Assembly: GCA_964493955.1 (NCBI GenBank)
Contig: CAZBPZ010000002.1
Span: 1-51,173, forward strand
Direction of reading: 5' to 3'
Source: CAZBPZ01 sp964493955
GTDB taxonomy: Bacteria; Chloroflexota; Dehalococcoidia; Dehalococcoidales; Fen-1064
DNA: 51,173 bases
The translations under genes and the position numbers were made by a program. Shown one piece after another: positions 23,065 through 31,165 of the stretch. Within the stretch, counting starts at the first letter, position 1. Each line of letters begins with the position of its first letter. The notes under the pieces were generated by a model. That model did not search any database, had not been told where the DNA came from, and saw only the letters and a program-made list of their open reading frames with translations.

Positions 23065-24882
23065 GTGGCTACTGAACATAACATTGCGAGCCAGAGGACA
23101 CAGGTTGCGGTGAGTTACTTCAGAAAGCTCGGAGAGTGGGCGCGGTCGAATGAGCTCCTGATAGGTTTCCTGGCGGCCGCCGCGGTTGGCGTGCTGGCTG
23201 CCGTGGGGCAGATTGGCTTCAGCTGGCTGATGGACGTGGCGCAGCGGTTCTTTTTCCAGGACGGGGCGCGGCTGCTTTCCGGGTTGGGGCGTTTCTACGT
23301 GCTGGTAATCCCGGTTGTGGGCGGGCTGATAGTGGGCCTCTTTGTCCAGTACGGTGCCCGTGAGGCGAAGGGACACGGTGTGCCGGAGGTGATGGAGGCC
23401 GTCGCAATCCGGGGCGGGCGCATCAGGCCACGGGTGGCGTTCATCAAGGCGCTGGCGTCGGCGGTCTGTATAGGCAGTGGTGGCTCGGTTGGCCGGGAGG
23501 GCCCGATTGTGCAGATAGGGTCGTCACTCGGCTCCACCGTGGGCCAGGTGCTGCGGCTACCGGAAAACTGGATACGTACCCTGGTGGCCTGTGGGGCGGC
23601 CGGTGGCATCTCGGCCACGTTCAATGCCCCCATCGGCGGCGTGCTCTTTGCAATGGAAATCATCCTGGGGTGGTCAACCGGCCCGCGGCTGGGTTTCGTC
23701 GTCATCAGCTCGGTGGTTGCCAGTGCCATCTCGCGGGGCTTCCTGGGGGCGGAGCCGGCTTTTGGCATCATCCAGTACGAGATGACAAGCAACTGGGAAC
23801 TCCTGACCTACGGGGTGCTGGGCGTGGTGGCGGCGCTGGGGGCGGTGGCTTTCACGAAGACGCTCTACTTCACGGAGGACCGCTTCGATGCCTGGCGCAT
23901 TCCCGAATGGTTGAAGCCGGCCGTTGGTGGTCTGCTGCTCGGGCTGGTGGGGCTGTACTCGCTGGACCTCTTCGGGGTGGGCTATGGGGAGGCACAGTGG
24001 GCAACCCGCTTCGGCATTGATGAGGCCCTGGCCAGCAGTGTTCCCCTGGCGTCCCTGCTGATCCTGTGCGTGCTCAAGATAGTGGCCTCGTCGGTGACAC
24101 TGGGCAGCGGTGGCAGTGGCGGTATTTTTGCGCCGTCGCTCTTCATCGGGGCGATGCTGGGCGGGGCTGTCGGTACCATCGCCCACCACTTCTTCCCTGA
24201 TATTACCGCCCCGGCCGGGGCGTATGCCCTGGTTGGCATGGCGGCTGTCTTTACCGGTGCTGCCCGGGCGCCGGTCACCTCGATTATCATGCTGTTCGAG
24301 ATGACACTGGACTACCGGGTGATACTGCCGCTGATGATAGCGGTGGTGGTCAGCCTGATTGTCTCGCGCCGGCTCAGCCGCGAGTCCATCTATACCCTCA
24401 AGCTGCGCCGCCGCGGGGTTGACATCAGCCACCTGGAGCATGTCGGCCCGCTGCGCGAGGTGCGCGTGGCCGATATCATGCGGACAGATTTTCCCGTGGT
24501 GGACCCGGGGCTTTCGGTGGAGAAGCTGATGGCCATGCTGCGCCAGGGAGAGCAGAACGGCTTCCCCGTGGTATCGGAAGACGGGGAGTTCCAGGGTATC
24601 GTCACCCTGGCGGACGTGCAGGCGGCAATGTCGCAGGGGAACTTCGCCCGGCTAACGGTGAATGACATCGCGACAAAGTCACCGATTGTGGCCTACCCCA
24701 GGGATACCCTGCACGATGTTTTCATGCGGCTGGCTGGGACGGACGTGGGCCGGATACCGGTAGTGGACCGGAACAACAGCCGCCGGCTGGTCGGGGTGCT
24801 GCGGCGCGAGGACATCCTGAGGGCCTATGCCATGGTGGTGGCCGGCAAGCCGCCGCGGGCCGTGGCACGGCGGGTACCCTAG
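23065..24882 (+). CDS. ClC-family chloride channel/antiporter with CBS pair
   Basis: 605 aa. The membrane domain shows GHGVPEV (usual GSGIPE, the pore Ser replaced by His), GSGGSVGREGPIVQIG with the gating Glu of GREGP, GISATFNAPIGG and GSGGSGGIFAPSLFIGA. Residues about 465-595 are two CBS domains (VADIMRTDFPVV, VNDIATKSPIVAY) that likely bind adenine nucleotides. It moves chloride or another anion, probably in exchange for protons. The GTG at 23065 has no clear ribosome site; a second GTG at 23110 with AGAGGA upstream would drop 15 residues without touching the first helix. Confidence 0.9.
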   Translation: MATEHNIASQRTQVAVSYFRKLGEWARSNELLIGFLAAAAVGVLAAVGQIGFSWLMDVAQRFFFQDGARLLSGLGRFYVLVIPVVGGLIVGLFVQYGAREAKGHGVPEVMEAVAIRGGRIRPRVAFIKALASAVCIGSGGSVGREGPIVQIGSSLGSTVGQVLRLPENWIRTLVACGAAGGISATFNAPIGGVLFAMEIILGWSTGPRLGFVVISSVVASAISRGFLGAEPAFGIIQYEMTSNWELLTYGVLGVVAALGAVAFTKTLYFTEDRFDAWRIPEWLKPAVGGLLLGLVGLYSLDLFGVGYGEAQWATRFGIDEALASSVPLASLLILCVLKIVASSVTLGSGGSGGIFAPSLFIGAMLGGAVGTIAHHFFPDITAPAGAYALVGMAAVFTGAARAPVTSIIMLFEMTLDYRVILPLMIAVVVSLIVSRRLSRESIYTLKLRRRGVDISHLEHVGPLREVRVADIMRTDFPVVDPGLSVEKLMAMLRQGEQNGFPVVSEDGEFQGIVTLADVQAAMSQGNFARLTVNDIATKSPIVAYPRDTLHDVFMRLAGTDVGRIPVVDRNNSRRLVGVLRREDILRAYAMVVAGKPPRAVARRVP

Positions 24883-24895
24883 CGGGAGCGGGCAG

Positions 24896-26083
24896 TTGGT
24901 TGCCGGTACCTTTCGGCTGGTGGCAAGGTGCCCGGAGACGGGTGCCCGCGCCGGCGAGCTGGTGACGGGGCACGGGGTTGTTCCTACCCCGGTCTTCCTG
25001 CCGGTCGGCAGCCAGGCATCGGTCAAGGCCCTCAGCGGCGATGACGTGCGCCAGGCCGGTTTTGCCATGCTCCTGGCAAATACCTACCACCTCTACCTGC
25101 GCCCCGGAATCGCAACAATTGAGAAGCTGGGGGGGCTGCACCGTTTCATGTCCTGGCAGGGGGCAATTCTCACCGACAGCGGCGGCTACCAGGTCTTCAG
25201 CCTGGCCGGCCTGCGCCGGGTTGGTGACGGGGGCATAACCTTTCGCTCGCATATCGACGGCAGCACCCACGTCCTGACGGCGGAGCAGGTGATAGCCTAT
25301 CAGGAAGCGCTGGGGGCGGACGTGGCCATGGTGCTGGACGAGTGCGTGGCGGTTGACGCTTCACCCGGGGCGGTGCGGCGGGCGGTGGACAGGACAACCC
25401 GCTGGGCGGAACGGTGCCGGCGGGTGCACTCGCGGGCGGACCAGCAGCTCTGGGCGATTGTCCAGGGTGGGCTGGACATGGGGCTGAGGCAGGAGTCTGC
25501 CCGGGCGCTGGTGGCCCTGGACTTCCCGGGCTATGCCATCGGCGGGTTGAGCCTGGGGGAGCCAAAGGAGGTGACATTTGCCGTGGCGGCGGCCACGGCC
25601 CGGCTCCTGCCCGAGGACAGGCCGCGCTACCTGATGGGCGTTGGCTCACCGGAGGACCTGGTGGAAGGGGTGGCCTGTGGCCTGGACGTCTTTGATAGTG
25701 CCCTGCCCACCCGGGTTGCCCGTAACGGGGGCCTCTACACCCCGGCGGGGCGGGTGAACATCCTCAACGCTGCCTGTGCCGGGGTGGACGCTCCGCTGGA
25801 GCCGGGGTGCGATTGCTACACCTGCCGTACCTTCAGCACTGCCTACCTGCACCACCTGTTCAAGGCGCGGGAGCTGCTGGCCTACCGGCTGGCGACGATT
25901 CACAATCTGCGCTTCATGGCCCGGCTGATGGAGGGGCTGCGGGCCGCCATCCAGGAAGGAACGTTCGCCCGGTTCCGGGCGGCTTTTCAGGCTGAGTACC
26001 ACCCCAGCAACGAAGCGGTCCGGCGCGAGCAGAAGCGGCGCTGGCTGGAGGCGCGGAGAAATCAGGGGCGGCCGGGCAGCTAG
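24896..26083 (+). CDS. tgt: tRNA-guanine transglycosylase
   Basis: About 395 aa. It inserts preQ1 in place of guanine at position 34 of GUN-anticodon tRNAs. Visible features are PVFLPVGSQASVKAL, LANTYHLYLRPG, TDSGGYQVFSL with an active-site Asp, GGLSLGEP, FDSALPTRVARNG with the nucleophilic Asp region, and the zinc site CDCYTCRTFSTAYLHH. I take TTG at 24896 as start: GCGGGAG lies upstream and the first beta strand (VAGTFRLVA) follows at once. Longer in-frame readings run back into the ClC gene. No preQ1 synthesis gene is in the window. Confidence 0.9.
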   Translation: MVAGTFRLVARCPETGARAGELVTGHGVVPTPVFLPVGSQASVKALSGDDVRQAGFAMLLANTYHLYLRPGIATIEKLGGLHRFMSWQGAILTDSGGYQVFSLAGLRRVGDGGITFRSHIDGSTHVLTAEQVIAYQEALGADVAMVLDECVAVDASPGAVRRAVDRTTRWAERCRRVHSRADQQLWAIVQGGLDMGLRQESARALVALDFPGYAIGGLSLGEPKEVTFAVAAATARLLPEDRPRYLMGVGSPEDLVEGVACGLDVFDSALPTRVARNGGLYTPAGRVNILNAACAGVDAPLEPGCDCYTCRTFSTAYLHHLFKARELLAYRLATIHNLRFMARLMEGLRAAIQEGTFARFRAAFQAEYHPSNEAVRREQKRRWLEARRNQGRPGS

Positions 26084-26107
26084 CTACCCCGCCATTGCGG
26101 ATACGAA

Positions 26108-26139
26108 GATGGGCACCCTCGATCGCCAGGGTGCCCATC
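26108..26139. terminator. Hairpin between convergent tgt and flavoprotein genes
   Basis: A perfect 12-bp stem GATGGGCACCCT (26108-26119)/AGGGTGCCCATC (26128-26139) with an 8-nt loop lies in the 79-bp convergent gap. There is no T run on either side, so it may act as a Rho-independent terminator poorly, or simply as a 3' end stabiliser for both transcripts. Confidence 0.5.
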
Positions 26140-26162
26140 CGGGTCTGCCCGGGGTGCCAGGG

Positions 26163-27233
26163 TCAGTCGGCGAGCTGCTCGTTCATCCTGGCCAGGATTT
26201 CCTTCGCCTGCTGCACGGTGCGCTCGATGACCTCGGCCACGGTGGGGATGTCCTTGATGCGGCCGGCGGTCTGGCCCATCATCAGGATGCCCCTCTGCGG
26301 GTCCTCTAGGGCCTTGACGAAGAGGCGGCTGCCGACGACAAAGCGCATTGCCGAGCCGAGGCCGCGCTGGCCGCTGCCGATGCCGGTCGGCTGCTTCCGG
26401 AGGTTATTGGCGGTGCGGATAACCTCGCCCCAGGACATGTTCAGGGTGTTCTTCATGTAAAGGCCGGCCGAGATAGCATCAAGGAAGGGCAGGGTCTTCT
26501 TCTTCAGCAGGGCCTCGGCCGCCTCGTTGCGCAGCACCCGGCAGTTGATGCCGTCAAAGGCCGGGTCAATAATCGTGTCTTCTTCCGTGGCCTTGACCCA
26601 GGTCTCCTTCACGGGGTCTGCCACCTCGGCTTCCCGGGTGCAGGCGAGGCGGCTCCCCATCGAGATGCCCTCGGCCCCCAGCGCCAGGGCGGCTGCCAGT
26701 CCGTGGCCATCGGCGTAGCCCCCCGCCCCGATGCACGGCACCTTGACGGCCTCGGCGATGGTGGGCACGAGCACCAGTGCGCCAACGTTCCCCGAGTGGG
26801 AGGCAGCCTCGTAGCCGGTGATTACCAGGGCATCGGCCCCGAGCTGCTCGGCGCGCAGGGCATGGCGCCGCATGGCAATGGTGCCGATTACCTTGCCGCC
26901 GTAAGCATGGACGGCCTCTATCAGCGGCTGGATTTCCGGCGGCCGGCCCAGGGCGTAGTTGAGCACCGGCACCTTCTCCTCCAGCACCACCGGCACCCGT
27001 TCGGCCGAGCCGATGCCCAGCGTAAGGTTGACACCGAAGGGCTTATCGGTCAGTTCCCGGATTTCACGGATGGCCTGCCTCAGGCCGTCAGGGGTCTGGT
27101 GGTTGCCGGCCAGTATCCCCAGCCCGCCGGCGTTGGAGACGGCGGCCACCAGCCTGGGAGTGGTCAACCAGTTCATCCCCGCCAGCATGATGGGATACTT
27201 TATCCCGAACAGCTCTGTCATCCTCGTCTTCAC
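26163..27233 (-). CDS. NPD/FabK-like FMN-dependent oxidoreductase (2-nitropropane dioxygenase family)
   Basis: 356 aa TIM-barrel flavoprotein. The N terminus ITELLG-like RMTELFGIKYPIMLAGMNWL is the family opening, followed by AVSNAGGLGILAG, PFGVNLTL, GADALVITGYEAASHSG and IGAGGYADGHGLAAALALGAEGISMGSRL (phosphate loop). The family includes nitronate monooxygenases and FabK enoyl-ACP reductases. Beside CoA genes, an enoyl reductase or related role is possible. The GTG start (27233) has AGGAGG 7 nt upstream. A paralogue lies next to it. Confidence 0.85.
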   Translation of the reverse strand: MKTRMTELFGIKYPIMLAGMNWLTTPRLVAAVSNAGGLGILAGNHQTPDGLRQAIREIRELTDKPFGVNLTLGIGSAERVPVVLEEKVPVLNYALGRPPEIQPLIEAVHAYGGKVIGTIAMRRHALRAEQLGADALVITGYEAASHSGNVGALVLVPTIAEAVKVPCIGAGGYADGHGLAAALALGAEGISMGSRLACTREAEVADPVKETWVKATEEDTIIDPAFDGINCRVLRNEAAEALLKKKTLPFLDAISAGLYMKNTLNMSWGEVIRTANNLRKQPTGIGSGQRGLGSAMRFVVGSRLFVKALEDPQRGILMMGQTAGRIKDIPTVAEVIERTVQQAKEILARMNEQLAD

Positions 27234-27322
27234 GGTCTAGCCTCCTTAGTCTTATCTGACGGCGCTCAGCGCCGACAATACCCGGTCAACCGGTCATGGC
27301 GGGTGGGGGGTGGGGAGAGTCT

Positions 27323-28300
27323 TCAGGCACCCAGGCCAATGCCATTGAGGCGCTGCATTACCTGCCGCGCCCCGTTTATGATGTCGCCGATAATCTCTCG
27401 GACGGGGCGTATGTCCCGGATGAGGCCAACCACCTGCCCCACCGATATGGCGGCCCCGGACTCGATGTCGCCGGTGGCGTAAACGTTGCGCCCGCGCTGG
27501 CCGCTGATGAGCGGCAGGAGCTCTTCCAGGGTAGCCCCGCGGTTCTCCATCTCCAGAATCTTCTCGGTGTGCTCCGTGCGGGCCACGCGGGAAGCGTTCT
27601 TGATGGACTTCTGAATCAGGATGGTGTCTGCCTCGGAGAGGGCCAGCATCCAGTCCTTGACCCTGGCATGGGCAGCACATTCCTGGCTGGCCATGAAGCG
27701 CGTTCCCATGAGGACACCCTCGGCCCCGAGGGCGAGGGCGGCCACGAAGCCGCGCGCGTCGCCGATGCCGCCGGCGGCGATGACGGGTATCTTCACGGCA
27801 TCCACCGCAATCGGCAGCCGCACCATGGTCGTTACTTCTTCCTGGCCGGGGTGCCCGGCTGCCTCGGTGCCGAGGATGGTGGCGGCATCGGCCCCCACCT
27901 TCTCGGCCTTGACAATGTCGCGGGTGCGGGTGGCGCGGTGGAGGTGGACTGCCCCGGCTTCCTTGATGAGCCTGACATACGGCTCGGGGTTACGGCCCGA
28001 GGTCTCAATGATGCGCACGCCTTCGCCGAGCGCTGCCCGGAAGTAGTCCTCGTAGTTGACCGGCCGGGCGGTCGGCAGCAGCGTGACGTTGACGGCAAAC
28101 GGCTTATCTGTCAGCTCGCGGGTGCGGCGGATGGCGGCCCGCAGGTCATCCACTTCCGGGTAGCTCAGCGAGGCGATGATGCCCAGTCCGCCGGCGTTGG
28201 ACACGGCCGAGACAAGCTCCGGGCTGGAGAGATAGGCCATCGGTCCGGCCAGGATGGGGTATTCAATCCCGAGCAGCTCGGTGATGCGGGTCTTCAGCAT
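27323..28300 (-). CDS. NPD/FabK-like FMN-dependent oxidoreductase, second copy
   Basis: 325 aa paralogue of the neighbouring gene. It has RITELLGIEYPILAGPMAYL, AVSNAGGLGIIASL, PFAVNVTLLP, GADAATILGTEAAGHPG and IAAGGIGDARGFVAALALGAEGVLMGTRF. The ATG at 28300 is supported by AGGAGG 9 nt upstream. A TTGACA/TAACAT promoter lies at 28357-28329, so this gene can be transcribed apart from the MoaD-like gene upstream. The substrate is not predictable; nitronate monooxygenase and enoyl-(thioester) reductase are the main options. Confidence 0.85.
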   Translation of the reverse strand: MLKTRITELLGIEYPILAGPMAYLSSPELVSAVSNAGGLGIIASLSYPEVDDLRAAIRRTRELTDKPFAVNVTLLPTARPVNYEDYFRAALGEGVRIIETSGRNPEPYVRLIKEAGAVHLHRATRTRDIVKAEKVGADAATILGTEAAGHPGQEEVTTMVRLPIAVDAVKIPVIAAGGIGDARGFVAALALGAEGVLMGTRFMASQECAAHARVKDWMLALSEADTILIQKSIKNASRVARTEHTEKILEMENRGATLEELLPLISGQRGRNVYATGDIESGAAISVGQVVGLIRDIRPVREIIGDIINGARQVMQRLNGIGLGA

Positions 28301-28328
28301 GGGGGTCAGCCTCCTCCGTTGCTTGCCT

Positions 28329-28357
28329 ATGTTATCTTCGGGGTGGCAGGATGTCAA
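28329..28357 (-). promoter_or_regulatory. Sigma70-like promoter of the second NPD-like gene
   Basis: On the minus strand TTGACA (28357-28352), 17 bp, TAACAT (28334-28329); predicted start near 28322, about 22 nt before the ATG at 28300. Confidence 0.65.
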
Positions 28358-28372
28358 TCTGGCGGGGCCAGC

Positions 28373-28645
28373 CTAGCCGCCCCCGAGGATGTACAGGATG
28401 TGCAGGTTGTCACCGTCCTTCACGGGGCGGGAGAGCTCTTCACCAAAGGCGAACTGCTCGTTGACATAGACGCTGACGTAGTCATGCAGGCGGCCCTCGC
28501 TGGCAAAGAGCATCCTGGTGAGGTCCGGGAACTGCTGCACCAGGTGCCGGAGACACTCGGCGGCGGTGGTGCCCTCAACCCGGACCTCCGCAGCACCGCC
28601 GGTGTACTGCTGCAGATAGGCCGGCAGGTGGACGGTGGCGCTCAT
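28373..28645 (-). CDS. MoaD/ThiS-like ubiquitin-fold sulfur carrier
   Basis: 90 aa. The beta-grasp pattern is visible (ATVHLPAYLQQYTGG, VYVNEQFAF, VKDGDNLHILYILGGG). The C terminus ends Gly-Gly-Gly, compatible with the double-glycine tail adenylated and thiocarboxylated in MoaD and ThiS. No MoaE, ThiG or E1-like MoeB/ThiF gene is adjacent, so it may serve another sulfur-transfer or tungsten/molybdenum cofactor path. It lies 13 nt after the NIL-ferredoxin gene and is probably co-transcribed with it. Confidence 0.82.
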   Translation of the reverse strand: MSATVHLPAYLQQYTGGAAEVRVEGTTAAECLRHLVQQFPDLTRMLFASEGRLHDYVSVYVNEQFAFGEELSRPVKDGDNLHILYILGGG

Positions 28646-28658
28646 CTACTCCTCCTCG

Positions 28659-29069
28659 CTAGAAGTGAAGCTCCATCGCCCGCGGGGGGCATGACTTGAT
28701 ACACAGCGCGCAGGCCAGGCACTTACTGTCATCAAAAATGACACGGCGGGTGGCCGGGTCCAGCACGAAGGCATTGGTGGGGCAGATGGTCACGCAGACC
28801 CCGCACTGGGTACAGCGCTCCTCGTTGCGCGTGACCGACTGACTGAGCGGCTGGATGACCACGCCGGTCTCTGTCAGGTAGCGGACGCCCCGCTCATAGT
28901 CGGCCGGGTCACCCTTGAGCTCCAGCACCATCAGGCCCTCTTCCTCGGGGGTGACGGAGGCCTTCAGGATGTTGAACTCCAGGTTGAAGTCCTTGATGAG
29001 ACGGTAGACAATCGGCCTGTCCACCAGGCGGCGGGGAAAATGCAGCACGATACGGCGCGAGATGGTCAT
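28659..29069 (-). CDS. NIL-domain ferredoxin (two [4Fe-4S] clusters)
   Basis: 136 aa. Residues 1-75 form a NIL domain (RRIVLHFPRRLVDRPIVYRL, LMVLELKG). Residues about 85-136 hold two clusters, CTQCGVCVTICP and CLACALCIKSCP. NIL-ferredoxins occur in anaerobes near methionine/cysteine and sulfur-transfer genes. Here it sits directly before a MoaD-like carrier, which fits a sulfur-insertion reaction. The ATG at 29069 has GGAGG about 7 nt upstream. Confidence 0.88.
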   Translation of the reverse strand: MTISRRIVLHFPRRLVDRPIVYRLIKDFNLEFNILKASVTPEEEGLMVLELKGDPADYERGVRYLTETGVVIQPLSQSVTRNEERCTQCGVCVTICPTNAFVLDPATRRVIFDDSKCLACALCIKSCPPRAMELHF

Positions 29070-29093
29070 CGGGTAACCTCCATCCGGGCCGGG

Positions 29094-29357
29094 CTACCTG
29101 CCCTTGAAGTGCGGCTCACGCTTTTCCACGAAGGCACGGGCGCCTTCCTGGTGGTCTTCGGAGGTGAAGCAGAAGCGCATGGCGAAGGAGTGCCAGTCTT
29201 TCCACTGCTCCACCGGCATGTTCAGGCTGCGCCGCAACCCCTCTTTGGCGAGGCGGACTGGTATCGGCGGCTTGCTGGCAATCTTGGCGGCCAGCTCCAT
29301 CGTGGCCGGCATCAGCTTGTCTTCATCTATGTTGTAAACGGGTTCCCCGTGTGCCAT
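29094..29357 (-). pseudogene. Enoyl-CoA hydratase C-terminal fragment with its own start
   Basis: 87 aa. It matches only the last third of enoyl-CoA hydratases: AAKIASKPPIPVRLAKEGLRR, then EDHQEGARAFVEKREPHFKGR, the trimerisation tail. The oxyanion-hole and catalytic parts are absent. It nevertheless has a clean AAGGAG 9 nt before the ATG at 29357 and a good promoter at 29488-29459. The N-terminal dozen residues (MAHGEPVYNIDED) are unlike a hydratase. It is either a decayed remnant that acquired a start or a small stand-alone protein. A full-length hydratase with a similar tail lies at 30341. Confidence 0.6.
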
Positions 29358-29458
29358 CAGCAACACTCCTTGCTGGTGCCTGTCAGTCTGCGAGTAGTGC
29401 GCCAGCCGGCTGGCCGGCCCTTTCTGCGGTAGCTACCCGGTCGGCGGCCGGCTAGCAA

Positions 29459-29488
29459 ATCATATTATCCGTGCTCCGGCTTTGTCAA
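29459..29488 (-). promoter_or_regulatory. Sigma70-like promoter of the hydratase-fragment/NIL-ferredoxin/MoaD run
   Basis: On the minus strand TTGACA (29488-29483), 18 bp, TATGAT (29464-29459); predicted start near 29452. It reads into three closely spaced genes. Confidence 0.68.
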
Positions 29489-29525
29489 TTTGACGCCGCA
29501 GGCCCGGGGGCAACGCCCCGGCGCT

Positions 29526-29555
29526 TTGACATTGCCGGTGGCCACTTGCTAACCT
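29526..29555 (+). promoter_or_regulatory. Sigma70-like promoter of the PHP/hydratase/reductase/CoA-transferase operon
   Basis: TTGACA (29526-29531), 18 bp, TAACCT (29550-29555), predicting a start near 29562. It diverges from the minus promoter at 29459-29488. Confidence 0.55.
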
Positions 29556-29586
29556 TAGGCAGAGCCATGTCAGACATCCCAGCGGC

Positions 29587-30357
29587 GTGCATCTTGGGCC
29601 AGTGAGCGGAGCCGGGCAGTTACTACCCTACCGTAAGTTTGACCTGCACATCCACACCCCCCGGTCGGCGTGTTACAGCGTGCCTGGAGTTACCCCGTCA
29701 GAGATAGTCCGGGCCAGCCTGGCGGCCGGCCTGGACGCGGTTGCCGTAACGGACCATAACAGCGTGGCCGCCGTGAGCGAGGTACAGGCGGCGGCCGAGG
29801 ATAGTGGACTGGTTGTTTTTCCGGGGGTTGAGATTACCACTCACGGCGGGCATTTTCTGGCAATTTTTGACCCGGCGGCGGCGGTGGAGGAGGTGGAAGC
29901 CTTGCTTCTGGAGCTTGGCCTGGGGCCGGGCTGCTGGGGTGATGGCACCGCCGTGGCGGCGGTGGACACGGCGGGTGTCCTGGCCCGGGTGGTGGCGCGG
30001 GGTGGGCTGGCGCTGGCGGCCCACGTGGAACGCTGGCCCAGCGGCTTCACCCAGACCAACCTGCCACGCACCGAGAAACGTGCCATTCACGCCAGCCCTT
30101 ACCTCAGCGGGCTGGAGATAACCATTGCCGAAGACAGGCCCAGGTGGGAAGAAGGCAGCATGCTGGGGTACCCGGTGCCCCGGGCCTGCGTGCAGGGGTC
30201 AGACGCACACAGCCCCGCAGAAATCGGCCGGCGGCCGGTCTACCTGCGCATGCGGCGGGTAGGCCTCCAGGGGCTGAAGGAGGCGCTGGAATCGTACCGG
30301 GACCGGGTTGCCTTCCCCCGGGACATGGAGGGGTGCAAGCATGAACAGGGGACATGA
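29587..30357 (+). CDS. PHP-domain phosphoesterase
   Basis: About 256 aa. The PHP metal motifs are in order: DLHIHTPRSACYS, VTDHNSVAAV, GVEITTHGGHFLA, AAHVERWPSG and GSDAHSPAEIG. Such proteins hydrolyse phosphate esters or nucleotides (for example RNase AM/TrpH-like enzymes); the exact substrate is unknown. The start is uncertain: GTG at 29587 or 29602, neither with a clear ribosome site. Its last 17 nt overlap the enoyl-CoA hydratase start, so the two are coupled. Confidence 0.82.
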   Translation: MHLGPVSGAGQLLPYRKFDLHIHTPRSACYSVPGVTPSEIVRASLAAGLDAVAVTDHNSVAAVSEVQAAAEDSGLVVFPGVEITTHGGHFLAIFDPAAAVEEVEALLLELGLGPGCWGDGTAVAAVDTAGVLARVVARGGLALAAHVERWPSGFTQTNLPRTEKRAIHASPYLSGLEITIAEDRPRWEEGSMLGYPVPRACVQGSDAHSPAEIGRRPVYLRMRRVGLQGLKEALESYRDRVAFPRDMEGCKHEQGT

Positions 30358-31156
30358 AGAGCCGGGCTACCCGGACATCATTTTCACCAAGAAGGACGGC
30401 ATTGCCACCATCACACTTAACCGGCCCGATAAGCTCAACGCCTACACGCCGGCAATGTCAGATAGCCTCTACCGTGCCGTTGAAGACTGCAGCCGGGACG
30501 ACAACGTACGGGTGGTTATCATCACCGGCCGCGGGCGTGCTTTCTGCTCCGGGGCTGATGTCAAGGCAATGGCCGCCCGCTTCGCTGACCCGGCCGCCCA
30601 GAAGGCCTACTTTGAGAACAAGCCCGGCCGCGTCCCTCTGCACCTGCTGATGCAACGCTGCCCCAAGCCTATCATCGGCTCCATCAACGGGGTGGCCGCC
30701 GGTGGCGGGCTCGACTTTGCCTGTGCCTGCGATATACGCATCGCCTCCGACCGGGCACGCTTCACCGAGGCCTTCATCCGCCGCGGCATGATGCCGGCCA
30801 CCGGCGGCACCTACTACCTGCCACGGCAGGTGGGGATTGACCGGGCCCTGCTGATGTGCTGGACCGGCGACATGATAGATGCGCAGGAGGCCCTGCGGAT
30901 TGGCCTGGTGACAATGGTGGTCCCCCACGACGAACTGGAGCTGGCCACCCTGGAGCTGGCCGAGAAACTGGCCCGGGGGCCAACGCTGGCTATCCAGAAG
31001 ATAAAGCGCGCCGTCTACGCCGGCCTTGAGATGGACCTGGCCGAGACGCTACGCTACGTCAGCCGCGAGGTACAGGAACTCAACCGCACCCGGGACCACC
31101 GGGAAGGGGCACAGGCCTTCGTCGAGAAGCGCGAGCCCCGGTTTCGGGGGGAGTAG
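30341..31156 (+). CDS. Enoyl-CoA hydratase/isomerase family protein
   Basis: 271 aa crotonase. It shows ITLNRPDKLNAYTPAM, the oxyanion-hole strand GRGRAFCSGADVKAM, INGVAAGGGLDFACACDIRIAS and the tail EGAQAFVEKREPRFRGE. The position corresponding to the catalytic Glu of GGGxEL is Gly-Gly-Gly-Leu-Asp, so an acid is present there. It adds water to 2-enoyl-CoA or performs a related isomerisation or ring step. The ATG at 30341 has GGAGGGG upstream. The next gene starts 10 nt after. Confidence 0.88.
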   Translation: MNRGHEEPGYPDIIFTKKDGIATITLNRPDKLNAYTPAMSDSLYRAVEDCSRDDNVRVVIITGRGRAFCSGADVKAMAARFADPAAQKAYFENKPGRVPLHLLMQRCPKPIIGSINGVAAGGGLDFACACDIRIASDRARFTEAFIRRGMMPATGGTYYLPRQVGIDRALLMCWTGDMIDAQEALRIGLVTMVVPHDELELATLELAEKLARGPTLAIQKIKRAVYAGLEMDLAETLRYVSREVQELNRTRDHREGAQAFVEKREPRFRGE

Positions 31157-31165
31157 GGGGGTACC

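Noticed and set aside
19618..23376. Very long open frame (about 1250 codons) on the minus strand opposite alaS
   Set aside because: It is the codon shadow of alaS and ruvX in G+C-rich DNA. Its sequence is low in hydrophobic pattern, rich in His, Gln, Gly and Pro, and resembles no family.
27261..27273. Palindrome GGCGCT-C-AGCGCC as a terminator or operator between the two NPD-like genes
   Set aside because: It has no T run and is very short; in DNA this rich in G and C it may be chance, so I did not annotate it.
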